From the NCBI GenBank assembly GCA_964533965.1, contig CAZHNN010000003.1, positions 1 through 64,000 of the forward strand: 64,000 bases of DNA, read 5' to 3'. This document shows, piece by piece, positions 8,402 through 17,611 of this stretch (position 1 is the first letter of the stretch; each line of letters opens with the position of its first letter). The translations under genes and the position numbers were made by a program. This DNA comes from RGIG3178 sp964533965. GTDB lineage: Bacteria; Bacillota; Clostridia; Christensenellales; QAND01. The notes under the pieces are model-generated. The model searched no databases, was not told the DNA's origin, and worked only from the letters and a program-made list of their open reading frames with translations.

Positions 8402-8956
8402 ATGAAAGTGGAGATGTCCAAACGGGCGCAGCGGCTGGGGGTCATCATTGCCGTTACCTTCGTTTTGGCCTTTAGCCTGCTGCAAATCGTTGGCACCGTC
8501 TTTGATATTCCCGCCATCAGCGTCTTTGCGCAGGTATCCAACGCAGACAAGTTTGACACGCGCAATAAACTAATGATGGAAGCGATGGCATACGTCGGTG
8601 TCAGCAGTCCTGACGAAGCGGCCAAGGTGTGGGCGCAGGGCGTGAAGATGCGCAATGCCGCGATGCAATATGCCGTGATGAGCTCCGAACTGAAGGAAAG
8701 CTATGCGGCGCGCCTTGAAAAGACCTTCCCAAATTGGGTAACAGGCGTTTCCAGTCCCTATGTCAGCGGCTTTGGAATTACGGATATCAAAACGCAGGGC
8801 AATAAGAGCGTCGTCACGCTCTCGTTTGCAACTGCCACTTCCACAGGCCCGGCGCAGACCTATACCGCAAAACTGACCATTGAGCCCGAGGGGGATTTCT
8901 GGCGGATCACCAACATTGAGGCGGACAAAGGGCTATCCGCCTATACCGGCCTGTAG
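8402..8956 (+). CDS. Small exported or membrane-anchored protein, unknown function
   Basis: 184 residues. Residues about 10-40 form one hydrophobic helix (GVIIAVTFVLAFSLLQIVG), either an uncleaved anchor or a signal peptide, followed by a soluble domain. The C-terminal 80 residues (GFGITDIKTQGNK, then VTLSFATATSTGPAQTYTAKL and WRITNIEAD) look like a beta-sheet NTF2-like or DUF4878-like fold, but I cannot assign a family. The ATG at 8402 has AAGGAGGTG seven bases upstream; a GTG inside that site is not a plausible start. Confidence 0.75.
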   Translation: MKVEMSKRAQRLGVIIAVTFVLAFSLLQIVGTVFDIPAISVFAQVSNADKFDTRNKLMMEAMAYVGVSSPDEAAKVWAQGVKMRNAAMQYAVMSSELKESYAARLEKTFPNWVTGVSSPYVSGFGITDIKTQGNKSVVTLSFATATSTGPAQTYTAKLTIEPEGDFWRITNIEADKGLSAYTGL

Positions 8957-8976
8957 TCATCACAGAAAGCGCTTTT

Positions 8977-9002
8977 GGGGATTGGCCGAACGGTCAATCC
9001 CC
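8977..9002 (-). terminator. Hairpin at the end of the first ger operon
   Basis: GGGGATTG and CAATCCCC form a stem overlapping the last codons of gerB; on the minus strand it is followed by an A/T-rich but short tail. The second ger operon ends in a similar hairpin. Confidence 0.5.
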
Positions 9003-10115
9003 TGCTACCGGATTTCCTGCGGCTGACAGAGCCGAATTACGAGGCTTTCGCTTTTTGAATTCGGCTGTGATCCATACCAACAAAGGGATTGCCACCTGGA
9101 ACGGTGATTCGTAGATCCAATAGTAATTTATGAAACCGGTCATCTCCATCAGGCTCTTGAATTCGATGGAGCCCAGTGCAATGATGAGCAATCCAACGGG
9201 TACGATCAGTATGTTGCTGTTTTTTATATTCAAGAGGCTTGCCACGCCACGAGTTGCGGCCAAAAGGATGAGGCTGCTCTTGGCAATGATCGATATGGTG
9301 AAATTGAGAAGGACGATGCCTTCATTTCGTGTGAGAAAGTCTTCGATTTCAATGATGCGGACGGCTGCATAGGAAGGAAAATATTCAATACTCATCATCG
9401 CAGAACCCAGAAGCGTTAAGTTCCTTACGATAATCAAGAATATGATCGCAGTGCTAAAAATCGCAGGAATAAGAAATAGTTTGTAAGGGCTTTCCCCCTT
9501 TGGAAAGCCTTTTGCAACATAGAGGAACATCACAAGCTCTGCGAATGGCAAGCTGCTAAGCTGCAGGGCGCCTTGAGAAAGCAGGCCTATGCTGTGTGAA
9601 AACATTGGCAACATATTGGAAAACCGCATTCTTCCAAGACCTATGAATATGGTAATCCCAAGCATGAAAACAACGAACACCAACATTGGAACCGACCATT
9701 TCGCCATCGCTTTCAAACCGCTTTTTGCCAGATATGCGGTGATGGCAAACATCAGGATCAGAACAGGAAGCTGAGGCGTTTCAGGCATTACGCTTACTTG
9801 AATGAACTCGGAAAAGTGACGCCAAACAAGAGAGCAGAAATGAATACCATACCAGGTCATCAACGCCGTCAATATCTTGCCGCCGACTTTGCCGAACAGC
9901 GCTTCCAATATCTCAAATAGATCCATCCCCGGGTATAACTTCATAATGCGGGCAAGTATACTGACCAATGGTATGGTTATAAGAAGGCTCATCAGCGCGC
10001 TAATCCATATGTCGTTTCCCACATTGGCATTTCCGCCGTAAGCGAGGGCGCTTCCCAGTAAAAACAATGTCAATAGGTACTGCCCCTGACAAATGGTGAT
10101 GCCATCCTTGTTCAT
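8994..10115 (-). CDS. gerAB: Spore germinant receptor B subunit (GerAB/GerBB family permease)
   Basis: 373 residues, ten predicted membrane helices, in the APC-like spore permease family. GerAB-type subunits sit in the spore inner membrane and bind or pass the germinant, usually an amino acid. Conserved features include the N-terminal ITICQGQYLLTLFLLGSA and the loop MPETPQLP. It is the last gene of an A-C-D-B operon, 11 bases after the D-subunit gene. It is a close paralog of the protein at 13292-14413. The ligand cannot be predicted. Confidence 0.9.
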   Translation of the reverse strand: MNKDGITICQGQYLLTLFLLGSALAYGGNANVGNDIWISALMSLLITIPLVSILARIMKLYPGMDLFEILEALFGKVGGKILTALMTWYGIHFCSLVWRHFSEFIQVSVMPETPQLPVLILMFAITAYLAKSGLKAMAKWSVPMLVFVVFMLGITIFIGLGRMRFSNMLPMFSHSIGLLSQGALQLSSLPFAELVMFLYVAKGFPKGESPYKLFLIPAIFSTAIIFLIIVRNLTLLGSAMMSIEYFPSYAAVRIIEIEDFLTRNEGIVLLNFTISIIAKSSLILLAATRGVASLLNIKNSNILIVPVGLLIIALGSIEFKSLMEMTGFINYYWIYESPFQVAIPLLVWITAEFKKRKPRNSALSAAGNPVAGD

Positions 10116-10126
10116 GAGTTTTCTCC

Positions 10127-10348
10127 TTATTGCTCAAGCATGGGAAAGAGTTTATACAAAATATACGTCATTCCCTTTGTCGGAGACGGTATGCTGATTC
10201 GAAAGCTATAGAGCAGCAAAACGCAGAATCCCATGCCCAAAAGGGCAAAATACCAAAACCTTTCCTTCGACTTCATATCCTTATGCATCGGGGTATAATC
10301 GACAGCAACGGAAGCGACAAACCCGATAACAACAATTGCCGTGAGCAT
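10127..10348 (-). CDS. Small two-helix membrane protein, germinant-receptor D subunit type
   Basis: 73 residues with two hydrophobic helices (about 1-16 and 33-50) joined by a charged loop, HKDMKSKERFWYF. Genes for such small D proteins are known beside ger operons in Bacillus, where they modulate receptor function; the assignment rests on size, topology and position. It sits between gerC and gerB with 4 and 11 base gaps. The sister operon carries a near copy at 14425-14646. Confidence 0.75.
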   Translation of the reverse strand: MLTAIVVIGFVASVAVDYTPMHKDMKSKERFWYFALLGMGFCVLLLYSFRISIPSPTKGMTYILYKLFPMLEQ

Positions 10349-10352
10349 AGAA

Positions 10353-11504
10353 TCAATCTCCTTTCGTAATGGTATAGGATGTATTGACTATGCGGACCTT
10401 CGATTCTACCTGCACTTTAAGCTGAGCAAACAGCTTGTCCCAGTCCGGGCTTAGCTTTTTCCACAGCGTATGGTTGCTTTGGTTGATGGTATTTCCAAAC
10501 CCGAAAATGTCTGAATTGTATTCCCGCTGCACCTTCTGAATTGTCTTTTGGATGTTTTGACCCACGATTTCGCCCGCTGCCTTTTCAAGGCCTTCTATTT
10601 GCTGTTTGTTTGTCATATCGATGCTCTTTTCAGCCTCGTCCAAATACACATCGGTGTCCGTTTTGATGTGCATGACGATTTCACCATTCTTATATTCATA
10701 CGAAACCTTCGAGTGATTCTCCCTTATTTCAAGCGAAATATCGTACCGTTCTTCATTGCCAAGCGGCAGCGTGATCAGTCCGCCTTTTACCATATCCATC
10801 ACAAACAGGAAATACTTCGTCTCTTCGGGGTTGAGTGTACCCACCATCCTTTGGCCTTTAAAAACGGCTAAGCCGCTGAGCTCATTGACTTTTTCGTCCC
10901 CGCTTTGCACCAGATGAAGCAACGGCAGCGTCAATGACATTCCCTCTGTCTTGAGTATGTCGTACGCCTCATAGAGCATGACGTCGTTTGTGGACGCTGT
11001 TATGGCATTGTCCCTGCTCAGTATGTCGTGCAGAATATAAGAGGTAATCCCAGCTGTAGTGCTTTTTCCTTTCAGTAAAATATCCTTGGCATGCTCCTCG
11101 GCGGATACCGTAATGTGCATCGTTTCACGGACTTCAGCATCGGAGAGGAACCAACTTAGAAGCCCTTCAACATTTTGGTTCTGCAATACTTCCTGGCCCA
11201 ATACCAATAGCTGCATATCGCTGAAGAACAGCTTATGCTGTTCCCGCATTTTCGCATTGCGCGCCGAGTCGAAGATGGTTCTGCCTTCCGCCTGTATGAT
11301 CTTCGGTTTGGGACCTGACTCCTTGACATTGGTTTCAACATCCACCGTCTCGAAGGTTAGCAAATATTGCCCTGTTAATGGATCGATATCCACCGCGATA
11401 CCCGAAACTATTTCGATTTCGTTCAAATCGATATAGTTCCAGCAACCTGTCAGGATCACAGCACATAGAATGCAGCTTAGGACAGAAAGCGCCTTTTTAC
11501 GCAT
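10353..11504 (-). CDS. gerAC: Spore germinant receptor C subunit, lipoprotein (GerAC family)
   Basis: 383 residues. A lipoprotein signal with lipobox LTGC (Cys about residue 21) is followed by the family signature WNYIDLNEIEIVSGIAVD. GerC lipoproteins sit on the outer face of the spore inner membrane and are needed for receptor function. The start overlaps the end of gerA by 8 bases, implying coupling. It closely matches the second copy at 14651-15799. Confidence 0.92.
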   Translation of the reverse strand: MRKKALSVLSCILCAVILTGCWNYIDLNEIEIVSGIAVDIDPLTGQYLLTFETVDVETNVKESGPKPKIIQAEGRTIFDSARNAKMREQHKLFFSDMQLLVLGQEVLQNQNVEGLLSWFLSDAEVRETMHITVSAEEHAKDILLKGKSTTAGITSYILHDILSRDNAITASTNDVMLYEAYDILKTEGMSLTLPLLHLVQSGDEKVNELSGLAVFKGQRMVGTLNPEETKYFLFVMDMVKGGLITLPLGNEERYDISLEIRENHSKVSYEYKNGEIVMHIKTDTDVYLDEAEKSIDMTNKQQIEGLEKAAGEIVGQNIQKTIQKVQREYNSDIFGFGNTINQSNHTLWKKLSPDWDKLFAQLKVQVESKVRIVNTSYTITKGD

Positions 11505-12999
11505 TGCCGCCCCCCGTCTGCCTTGTACGGTTGCCCGTCAACGGTTCAGGCCTTGTTTTCATCGTCCACCAGGGTGCACGAATGAGCACATCCTTGTTTT
11601 CCCGCGCTTTCATTCTGCCGCTCAGGGTTACCTGCTCCACGCCCATAGATCGCAGGTTCAAAATATGGGCAAACACGAAGGATACTGCGATGGAAAACCC
11701 AAAGATGCCGAACATCGTGCTGAGCGCAAGCACAAACAGCCTTATGTAGATGATGGGAGCGTTCATTTTGGGAACCAAGAGGCTCGTAATGCCGGTCATG
11801 GCAACCATGATGATCATCGGCGATGACACCAGCTTTGCCTGCACGGCGGCTTGGCCGATGACCAGAGCGCCAACGATGCTCAGCGCTTGGCCTACATTGC
11901 TGGGCATTCTCACGCCGGTCTCGCGCAGGATATCGAAAATGATGATCATCACAAACGCTTCCGCTGCCGCCGGAAATGGAACACCCAATCTGTCCGAAGC
12001 AAGGTTTATCAATAGCGGTGTCGGTAGCATTTCTTTGTGGAACGCGATGATGGCGATATAAAAACCGGGAATTGCAATGGTTAATAGAAATCCGAATATG
12101 CGAAGCAGGCGGGTGAAAGAAGTATAAAAGTAATTTAGATAATAGTCCTCGCCGCTTTGGAAGTTTTCAACAAAAAGGTACGGTACGGTGAGAACCACAG
12201 GCGTCCCATCCAAAAAGACGGCAATGCGGCCCTCTAGCAGCTTGCCCACCACAACATCCGGCTTTTCGGTATAGCCGGTGGATCGGAACGGCGAATAGCG
12301 GTTATCCCTAACAAGCTCTGTAATATAGTTGGTATCCAGCACACCGTCGATGTCGATGCTCTCAAGCCGCTTTTTGAGTTCTTCCAGAATATCGTATTTG
12401 ACAAGGCCGGCCATATAGCAGATGCAGACAGCCGTTTTCGTTCGTCTGCCCAGCGTCATGTGTTTTATTTTCAGCTCGTGCGTACGCAATCTTCTTCGGA
12501 TCAGCGAGAGGTTTTGCAGCAGCGATTCGTTGAATCCTTCGCGGGGACCGGATAGCGTGCGCTCGTTGTCCGGCATATCGACAGACCGTAATTGGAAATG
12601 CTTAGTATCGATCAGGATGGCATTGTTGCACCCTTCAACGAACAACACGCTGTATCCGTAGGTAACCGCCTCGACAATCTCAAAGAAGTCATCGGTGGCC
12701 TTTACTTCGCTGATCTGAAGGATCTTGAGCATAAGCTCCTCCGGACGTTCACCCTTGCTATGCAAATCGGCGGACATCAATGGTCGAATGATGTTGTCGC
12801 CTATCACCTTGGAATCCACCATGCCATCGCTGAATACCAAAAAGCATTGGAGCGTATCGTCGGAACGACTCTTGATCTCGCGGTAACGCATGATGTCCAC
12901 ATCGCGGAACAACTCTTTGATGAAGGAGATATTTTGGGAAAGAGACTCGGATACCTTTGTTCCCATCGGTTGCCGGTTGAAGGAATCTTTGTCAGCCAC
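11497..12999 (-). CDS. gerAA: Spore germinant receptor A subunit (GerAA family)
   Basis: About 500 residues. A soluble N-terminal half with FSDGMVDSKVIGDNIIRPL is followed by the conserved GPREGFNESL and RRRLR motifs, and a membrane half with about five helices containing PGFYIAIIAFHKEMLPTPLL. GerA forms the core of the germinant receptor with B and C. I favour the GTG start at 12999, preceded by AAGGAAGGG; an upstream TTG at 13023 lacks a site. First gene of the operon. Confidence 0.92.
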   Translation of the reverse strand: MADKDSFNRQPMGTKVSESLSQNISFIKELFRDVDIMRYREIKSRSDDTLQCFLVFSDGMVDSKVIGDNIIRPLMSADLHSKGERPEELMLKILQISEVKATDDFFEIVEAVTYGYSVLFVEGCNNAILIDTKHFQLRSVDMPDNERTLSGPREGFNESLLQNLSLIRRRLRTHELKIKHMTLGRRTKTAVCICYMAGLVKYDILEELKKRLESIDIDGVLDTNYITELVRDNRYSPFRSTGYTEKPDVVVGKLLEGRIAVFLDGTPVVLTVPYLFVENFQSGEDYYLNYFYTSFTRLLRIFGFLLTIAIPGFYIAIIAFHKEMLPTPLLINLASDRLGVPFPAAAEAFVMIIIFDILRETGVRMPSNVGQALSIVGALVIGQAAVQAKLVSSPMIIMVAMTGITSLLVPKMNAPIIYIRLFVLALSTMFGIFGFSIAVSFVFAHILNLRSMGVEQVTLSGRMKARENKDVLIRAPWWTMKTRPEPLTGNRTRQTGGGNA

Positions 13000-13270
13000 G
13001 GCCTTTTCCCTTCCTTTTCGCAATCATATGATCGGAATTGCCACATTTCACAACCCTTACGGATTTACTTGATTATTATCCGCAATGGAAAAAACATACA
13101 TTCCAGGCCATTTGTTACAGGAAAGCAAAGAGCATCAAAAAGGAAAATGAAACTAATGGATTGCCTTTCAATTTACTATTGCATTTATTCGAAAATCGGG
13201 TACAAAACAGGATGAAGTTAGGCGATAAACAAGCTGTCTGCTTCTATTATTTGAGATTGAAAGTTACCGC

Positions 13271-13299
13271 AAAAAAGGGATTGATCGGAAATCAATCCC
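13271..13299 (-). terminator. Terminator of the second ger operon
   Basis: GGGATTGAT and ATCAATCCC (13277-13299) form a stem with a five-base loop. On the minus strand it is followed by TTTTTT. It overlaps the gerB stop region. The 270 bases between it and the first operon hold no clear gene. Confidence 0.7.
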
Positions 13300-14413
13300 C
13301 TGCTGCAGCATTGCCGGCGGTTGGTAAAACCGAGTTGCGGGGTTTTTTCTTTTTGATTTCCGCTACGATCCACACCAGAAGCGGGATAAATACCTGGAAC
13401 GGCATAGCATACACCCAATAGTACGGTATAAATCCGAACATCTCCATCACGCTTTGATAGAGGATGGAAGCAAGGGCAACGGCGACCAGTCCCATTGGAA
13501 GTATGAGAATTTTGTGGTTTTCGATTCCCGTCAGCCTAGCCATACCGCGGCTTGCAGCCATTAGGCAAAGGACGAGCTTTGTGATACCTCCGATGATGAA
13601 GTTTATCGAGATCGTACCCTCGATTCGCGTGAGGAAATCGCCGATATCAATGAGGCGGGCAGCCGAAAAGGATGGAAAATACTCAATGCCAAGCATGGGT
13701 GAGCCCATTAGAAAGAGATTTCGAAGCATTGCAAGCAGCAGTAAAAACGCTCCGAAGAGCAATGGCACAAGATACAGCCTGTAGGGGCTGTCTCCTTTCG
13801 AAAAGCCCTTGGCTACGCATAAAAACAATACCGTTTCCACAAGCGGAAAGCTATATATATACAGGGCACCTTGAAATATTAGACCAAAACTGTGCGAAAA
13901 CAGCGGCTGGATATTGGATAAATCCATTTTCCCGAATGAAAACACGATGGTAATTCCTAAGATTATAACGACCAACAGCAGCATAGGGAAGGACCATTTG
14001 CCAAATGTCTTCAGGCCGCTCCTTGCCAGATACGCGGTTATTGCGAAAAGCATGATCATGACCGGGAGCTGCGGCGTTTCAGGCATTGCGGTGATTTGAA
14101 CGAATTCGGTAAAATTACGCAGGACCAGTGAGCAAAGATGCAGCGCATACCATGTCATCAGCGCTGTCAGCACTTTGCCGCCAAATTTCCCAAACAACGC
14201 TTCTAAAATATCAAACAGATCCATCTCGGGATAGAGCTTCATGATGCGCGCATAGATGCACAGTATTGGCAAAGCCATAAGAGTACTCATCACCAGTGAA
14301 ACCCAAGCATCGTTGCCTGCATTGGCGCTGACCCCAAGAACAAGGGCGCTTCCTAATATAAACAATGCCAACAGGCTCTGCCCCTGGCGAATGGTGATGC
14401 TTTCCTGCTTCAT
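13292..14413 (-). CDS. gerAB: Spore germinant receptor B subunit, second operon
   Basis: 373 residues when begun at 14413, where AGGGAGGC precedes the ATG; the longer frame to 14524 overlaps the D gene and is rejected. Ten helices, the same family features as the 8994-10115 protein (ITIRQGQSLLALFILGSA, MPETPQLP) and the same length. The two proteins are clear paralogs, with differences spread over the helices that line the presumed ligand site. Last gene of the operon. Confidence 0.9.
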   Translation of the reverse strand: MKQESITIRQGQSLLALFILGSALVLGVSANAGNDAWVSLVMSTLMALPILCIYARIMKLYPEMDLFDILEALFGKFGGKVLTALMTWYALHLCSLVLRNFTEFVQITAMPETPQLPVMIMLFAITAYLARSGLKTFGKWSFPMLLLVVIILGITIVFSFGKMDLSNIQPLFSHSFGLIFQGALYIYSFPLVETVLFLCVAKGFSKGDSPYRLYLVPLLFGAFLLLLAMLRNLFLMGSPMLGIEYFPSFSAARLIDIGDFLTRIEGTISINFIIGGITKLVLCLMAASRGMARLTGIENHKILILPMGLVAVALASILYQSVMEMFGFIPYYWVYAMPFQVFIPLLVWIVAEIKKKKPRNSVLPTAGNAAAGD

Positions 14414-14424
14414 GCTTTGCCTCC

Positions 14425-14646
14425 CTATTGACCTAGTCCCGGAAAGAGCTTGTCCAAAATAAAAGTAATGCCCTTTGCCGGAGATGGCACGTCGATCCTC
14501 ATGCTGTACAACAGCAGCACACAAAAACCCAGGCTAAGAAGTGCAAAGTACCAGAACTTTTCTTTTGGTTTCATATCCTTGTGCATCGGGCGATAATCGC
14601 CCGCACCGACGACAAGAAACGTAAGGATAACGATGGCGGTAAGCAT
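14425..14646 (-). CDS. Small two-helix membrane protein, germinant-receptor D subunit type, second operon
   Basis: 73 residues, the same length and topology as the protein at 10127-10348, sharing the loop PMHKDMK(P/S)KE(K/R)FWYFALL. It lies between gerC and gerB with gaps of 4 and 11 bases, as in the sister operon. This conserved placement supports a real role in the receptor. Confidence 0.75.
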   Translation of the reverse strand: MLTAIVILTFLVVGAGDYRPMHKDMKPKEKFWYFALLSLGFCVLLLYSMRIDVPSPAKGITFILDKLFPGLGQ

Positions 14647-14650
14647 GTTG

Positions 14651-15799
14651 TTATTTCCCTTTCGTTCTGATAAACGCCGTGTTGGCTATGCGTACTTTGG
14701 ATTTGATCTGTACCTTTAGCTGGGGAAACAGGCTGTCCCACTCTGGGCTTATCTGTTCCCAAAGCGCATGGTTTGTTTTGTTGATCGTGCTGCCGAACCC
14801 GAAAATGTCAGAATTGTATTCCCGCTGCACCTTCTGGATGGTCTTTTGGATGTTCTGGCCGATGACCTCTCCCGCAGCCACCTCCAACGCCTTGATCTGC
14901 GTTTTGTCCGTCATATCGATGTTTTGATGGGATTCATCAAGGTACACTACGGTGTCCGTTTCGATGTTCATGATGATTTCGCCGTTGTCGTTCTCATAGG
15001 ACACCTTTGTATGGTTTTCGCTGATTTCAAGCGTGATATCATACCGCTCATCGTCGTTCATCGGCAGCGTGATAACCCCGCCTTTTACTTCGTCGAGCAC
15101 GAACAACAGATACTTGGATTCTTCGGGATTCAAGGAGCCTACCATTCTCTGCCCCTTGAAAACCGCGGTTCCAAAAAGCTCGTTGAGCATTTTATCCCCA
15201 TTTTGCACCAGGTGGACCAATGGTAGCGAGAGCGATTTGCCCTCCGTTTTGAGCATATTGTATGCTTGATACAGCAACACGTCGTGTGCGGAGGATGTGA
15301 CTTCCTTATCCCTTCGGAAGATGTCATGCAGTACAAACGAGGCGAGACTCTTATTTTCTTTCACCTTTACGAAGATATCGTACGCATACTCCTCCGCAGA
15401 AATGGCAATATACATCGTCTCTCGGATTTCGGCGTCGTGCAGAAACCAGCTGAGTATTCCCTCGAGGTCTTCCTTTTTCAACACTTCCTGGCCGATTATA
15501 AGCACCAGCGTATCACCAAAATACAGCTTGTGCTGTTCGCGCATCTTCGCGTTGCGCGCCGTATCGAAAAGCGTTCTACCCTCCGCCTGGATGATCTTTG
15601 ATATGGGACCCGTTTCCTTCACATTGGTTGCCACATCCACCGTCTCATAGGTAACCAGGTACTGCCCTGTTTGCTCGTCGATGTCCACCGCAAAGCCGGC
15701 CACGATTTCGATTTCATTCAATCCTACATAGTTCCAGCAGCCTGCAAGAATAGCGGTACTAAGAAGGCAGCATAGAAAGCACAGTATTCTTTTACGCAT
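14651..15799 (-). CDS. gerAC: Spore germinant receptor C subunit, lipoprotein, second operon
   Basis: About 382 residues. Lipobox LAGC, then WNYVGLNEIEIVAGFAVDIDEQTG. Of two ATG codons, 15799 is preferred because GGGG lies about 8 bases ahead and the 8-base overlap with gerA then equals that in the first operon. Same family role as the 10353-11504 protein, in a receptor that may differ in ligand. Confidence 0.92.
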   Translation of the reverse strand: MRKRILCFLCCLLSTAILAGCWNYVGLNEIEIVAGFAVDIDEQTGQYLVTYETVDVATNVKETGPISKIIQAEGRTLFDTARNAKMREQHKLYFGDTLVLIIGQEVLKKEDLEGILSWFLHDAEIRETMYIAISAEEYAYDIFVKVKENKSLASFVLHDIFRRDKEVTSSAHDVLLYQAYNMLKTEGKSLSLPLVHLVQNGDKMLNELFGTAVFKGQRMVGSLNPEESKYLLFVLDEVKGGVITLPMNDDERYDITLEISENHTKVSYENDNGEIIMNIETDTVVYLDESHQNIDMTDKTQIKALEVAAGEVIGQNIQKTIQKVQREYNSDIFGFGSTINKTNHALWEQISPEWDSLFPQLKVQIKSKVRIANTAFIRTKGK

Positions 15800-17339
15800 T
15801 GCCATCCCCTTCCGTTTGCCTTGTGCGGTTGCTTGTGAGCATATCCGGCCGTTGCTTCATCGTCCACCACGGTGCACGGATGAGGGCGTCCTTGTTCTCC
15901 TGCGCCTTCATCTTGCCGCTAAGGGCAACCTGCTCCACGCCAAGCGAGTTCAGATTCAGAATGTGAATGAACATAAACGACATTCCTATCGCAAATCCAA
16001 ACAGCCCGAACATCGTACTAAGCGCCAGCACAAAGAATCTGCTATAGATAATAGGCGCGTTCATCTTGGGAACGAGCAGGCTTGTGATGCCGGTGATGGC
16101 AATGACGATGATCATTGGAGACGAGACCAGCTTTGCCTGCACGGCAGCCTGGCCGATGACCAACGCGCCCACGATGCTCAATGCCTGGCCGACATTGCTT
16201 GGCATTCGCACACCGGTCTCTCGAAGTATATCGAAGATGATGATCATCACAAACGCTTCGATCGCAGCCGGGAACGGAACGCCCAACCTGTCTGCCACAA
16301 GGTTGATCAATAGCGGCGTGGGGAGCATCTCTTTATGGAACGCAATGATGGCGATGTAAAAGCCGGGAACCGAAACGGTAAGGATATACCCGAATATCCG
16401 CAACAGCCGCGAGAAGCTAGTATAGTAGTAATTCAGATAATAGTCTTCGGGGCTTTGAAAATTCTCAATGAACAGGTACGGCACGGTCAGCACTTGGGGC
16501 GTGCCGTCCACAAAAATCGCAATTCGGCCTTCCAGAAGTTTTCCCACGATCGAATCCGGCTTTTCGGTATAGCCCGTGGAGCGGAATGGAGAAAACCGGT
16601 TGTCCCTGATGATTTCCGTTATATAATTGGCATCCAACACTCCGTCGATATCGATGCTCTTTATTCGCTTATTCAGTTCATCGAGAATATCGTATTTGAC
16701 CAGATTCGCCATATAGCAGATGCTGACGGCCGTTTTTGTCCGCCTTCCGAGTGTCATGTTTTTAATTTTGAGCTCGTGTGTGCGCAATCTTCTTCGAATT
16801 AGGGATAGGTTCTGCATCAGCGACTCATTGAACCCCTCCCTGGGGCCGGACAAGGTGCGTTCGTTATCCGGCATCTCGATAGAGCGCAGCGGAAAATGCT
16901 TCGTGTTGATCAGGACGGCTTTATCGCTTCCCTCCACGAACAGTGCGCTGTCTCCGTAGGTGACCGCCTCGACGATCTCCAAAAAGCTTTCGGTGGTTTT
17001 CACTTCGTTGCTCTGAAGGACTTTTGCCATTAATTCCTCCAGCTGTTCGCCTTTTCCCTGCAAATCGGCGATCGTTAATGGGCGAATGATGTTGTCGTTG
17101 ATCACCTTGGAATCTACCATGCCATCGCTGAAGACAAGAAGGCATTTGAACGCCTCGTCAAACTGGTTTTCCACCTCGCGGTACCGCATGATGTCCACAT
17201 CGCAGAACAGCTGCTGTATGAATTCGATGTTTTGGGAAAGCGAAGCGGAGACCTTCATTCCCATCGGTTGATGGTTGAAGTTTTTCATCTGCTCATCGAT
17301 GTCTTTTTCCCTATCTTGTCGAAAAAAACGGTTGCTCAT
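15792..17339 (-). CDS. gerAA: Spore germinant receptor A subunit, second operon
   Basis: 515 residues from the ATG at 17339, preceded by GAGGAAA; the open frame continues to 17477 without a ribosome site. Strong similarity to the first GerAA throughout (GPREGFNESLMQNLSLIRRR, HKEMLPTPLLINL). The N-terminus is longer and highly charged (RFFRQDREKDIDEQ). Head of the upstream ger operon. No sporulation-sigma promoter could be assigned with confidence. Confidence 0.92.
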   Translation of the reverse strand: MSNRFFRQDREKDIDEQMKNFNHQPMGMKVSASLSQNIEFIQQLFCDVDIMRYREVENQFDEAFKCLLVFSDGMVDSKVINDNIIRPLTIADLQGKGEQLEELMAKVLQSNEVKTTESFLEIVEAVTYGDSALFVEGSDKAVLINTKHFPLRSIEMPDNERTLSGPREGFNESLMQNLSLIRRRLRTHELKIKNMTLGRRTKTAVSICYMANLVKYDILDELNKRIKSIDIDGVLDANYITEIIRDNRFSPFRSTGYTEKPDSIVGKLLEGRIAIFVDGTPQVLTVPYLFIENFQSPEDYYLNYYYTSFSRLLRIFGYILTVSVPGFYIAIIAFHKEMLPTPLLINLVADRLGVPFPAAIEAFVMIIIFDILRETGVRMPSNVGQALSIVGALVIGQAAVQAKLVSSPMIIVIAITGITSLLVPKMNAPIIYSRFFVLALSTMFGLFGFAIGMSFMFIHILNLNSLGVEQVALSGKMKAQENKDALIRAPWWTMKQRPDMLTSNRTRQTEGDGNA

Positions 17340-17547
17340 CTTTTTCCTCGTTCTGAAAGTCTCGTGGATATTTTCTGAATTTCGACAAGATATTACGCTT
17401 GGCAAGTATTGACAAGCGCTTAGGCAAAAAAGAATTCTTAACTTTTCTTCAATGTCTTCCTCGGCATTGCAGAACATCTAATATCTTTCAACGGCACTGA
17501 GCATCTATTTTCCCGCGGCATTTCTTCCCTTTTTCGCAATTTTAAGG

Positions 17548-17575
17548 TAAATGTCCGCGCAGAAAATACCGATTT
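17548..17575 (+). promoter_or_regulatory. Sigma-D-like (motility) promoter for motAB
   Basis: TAAA at 17548-17551 and ACCGATTT at 17568-17575 are 16 bases apart. The flagellar sigma-D consensus is TAAA-N15-GCCGATAT. The start codon of motA is 37 bases further on. No sigma-A hexamers fit as well. Confidence 0.6.
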
Positions 17576-17611
17576 ATCTAAGGAAAACCAATAAAGGATT
17601 GGGGTGCTACT

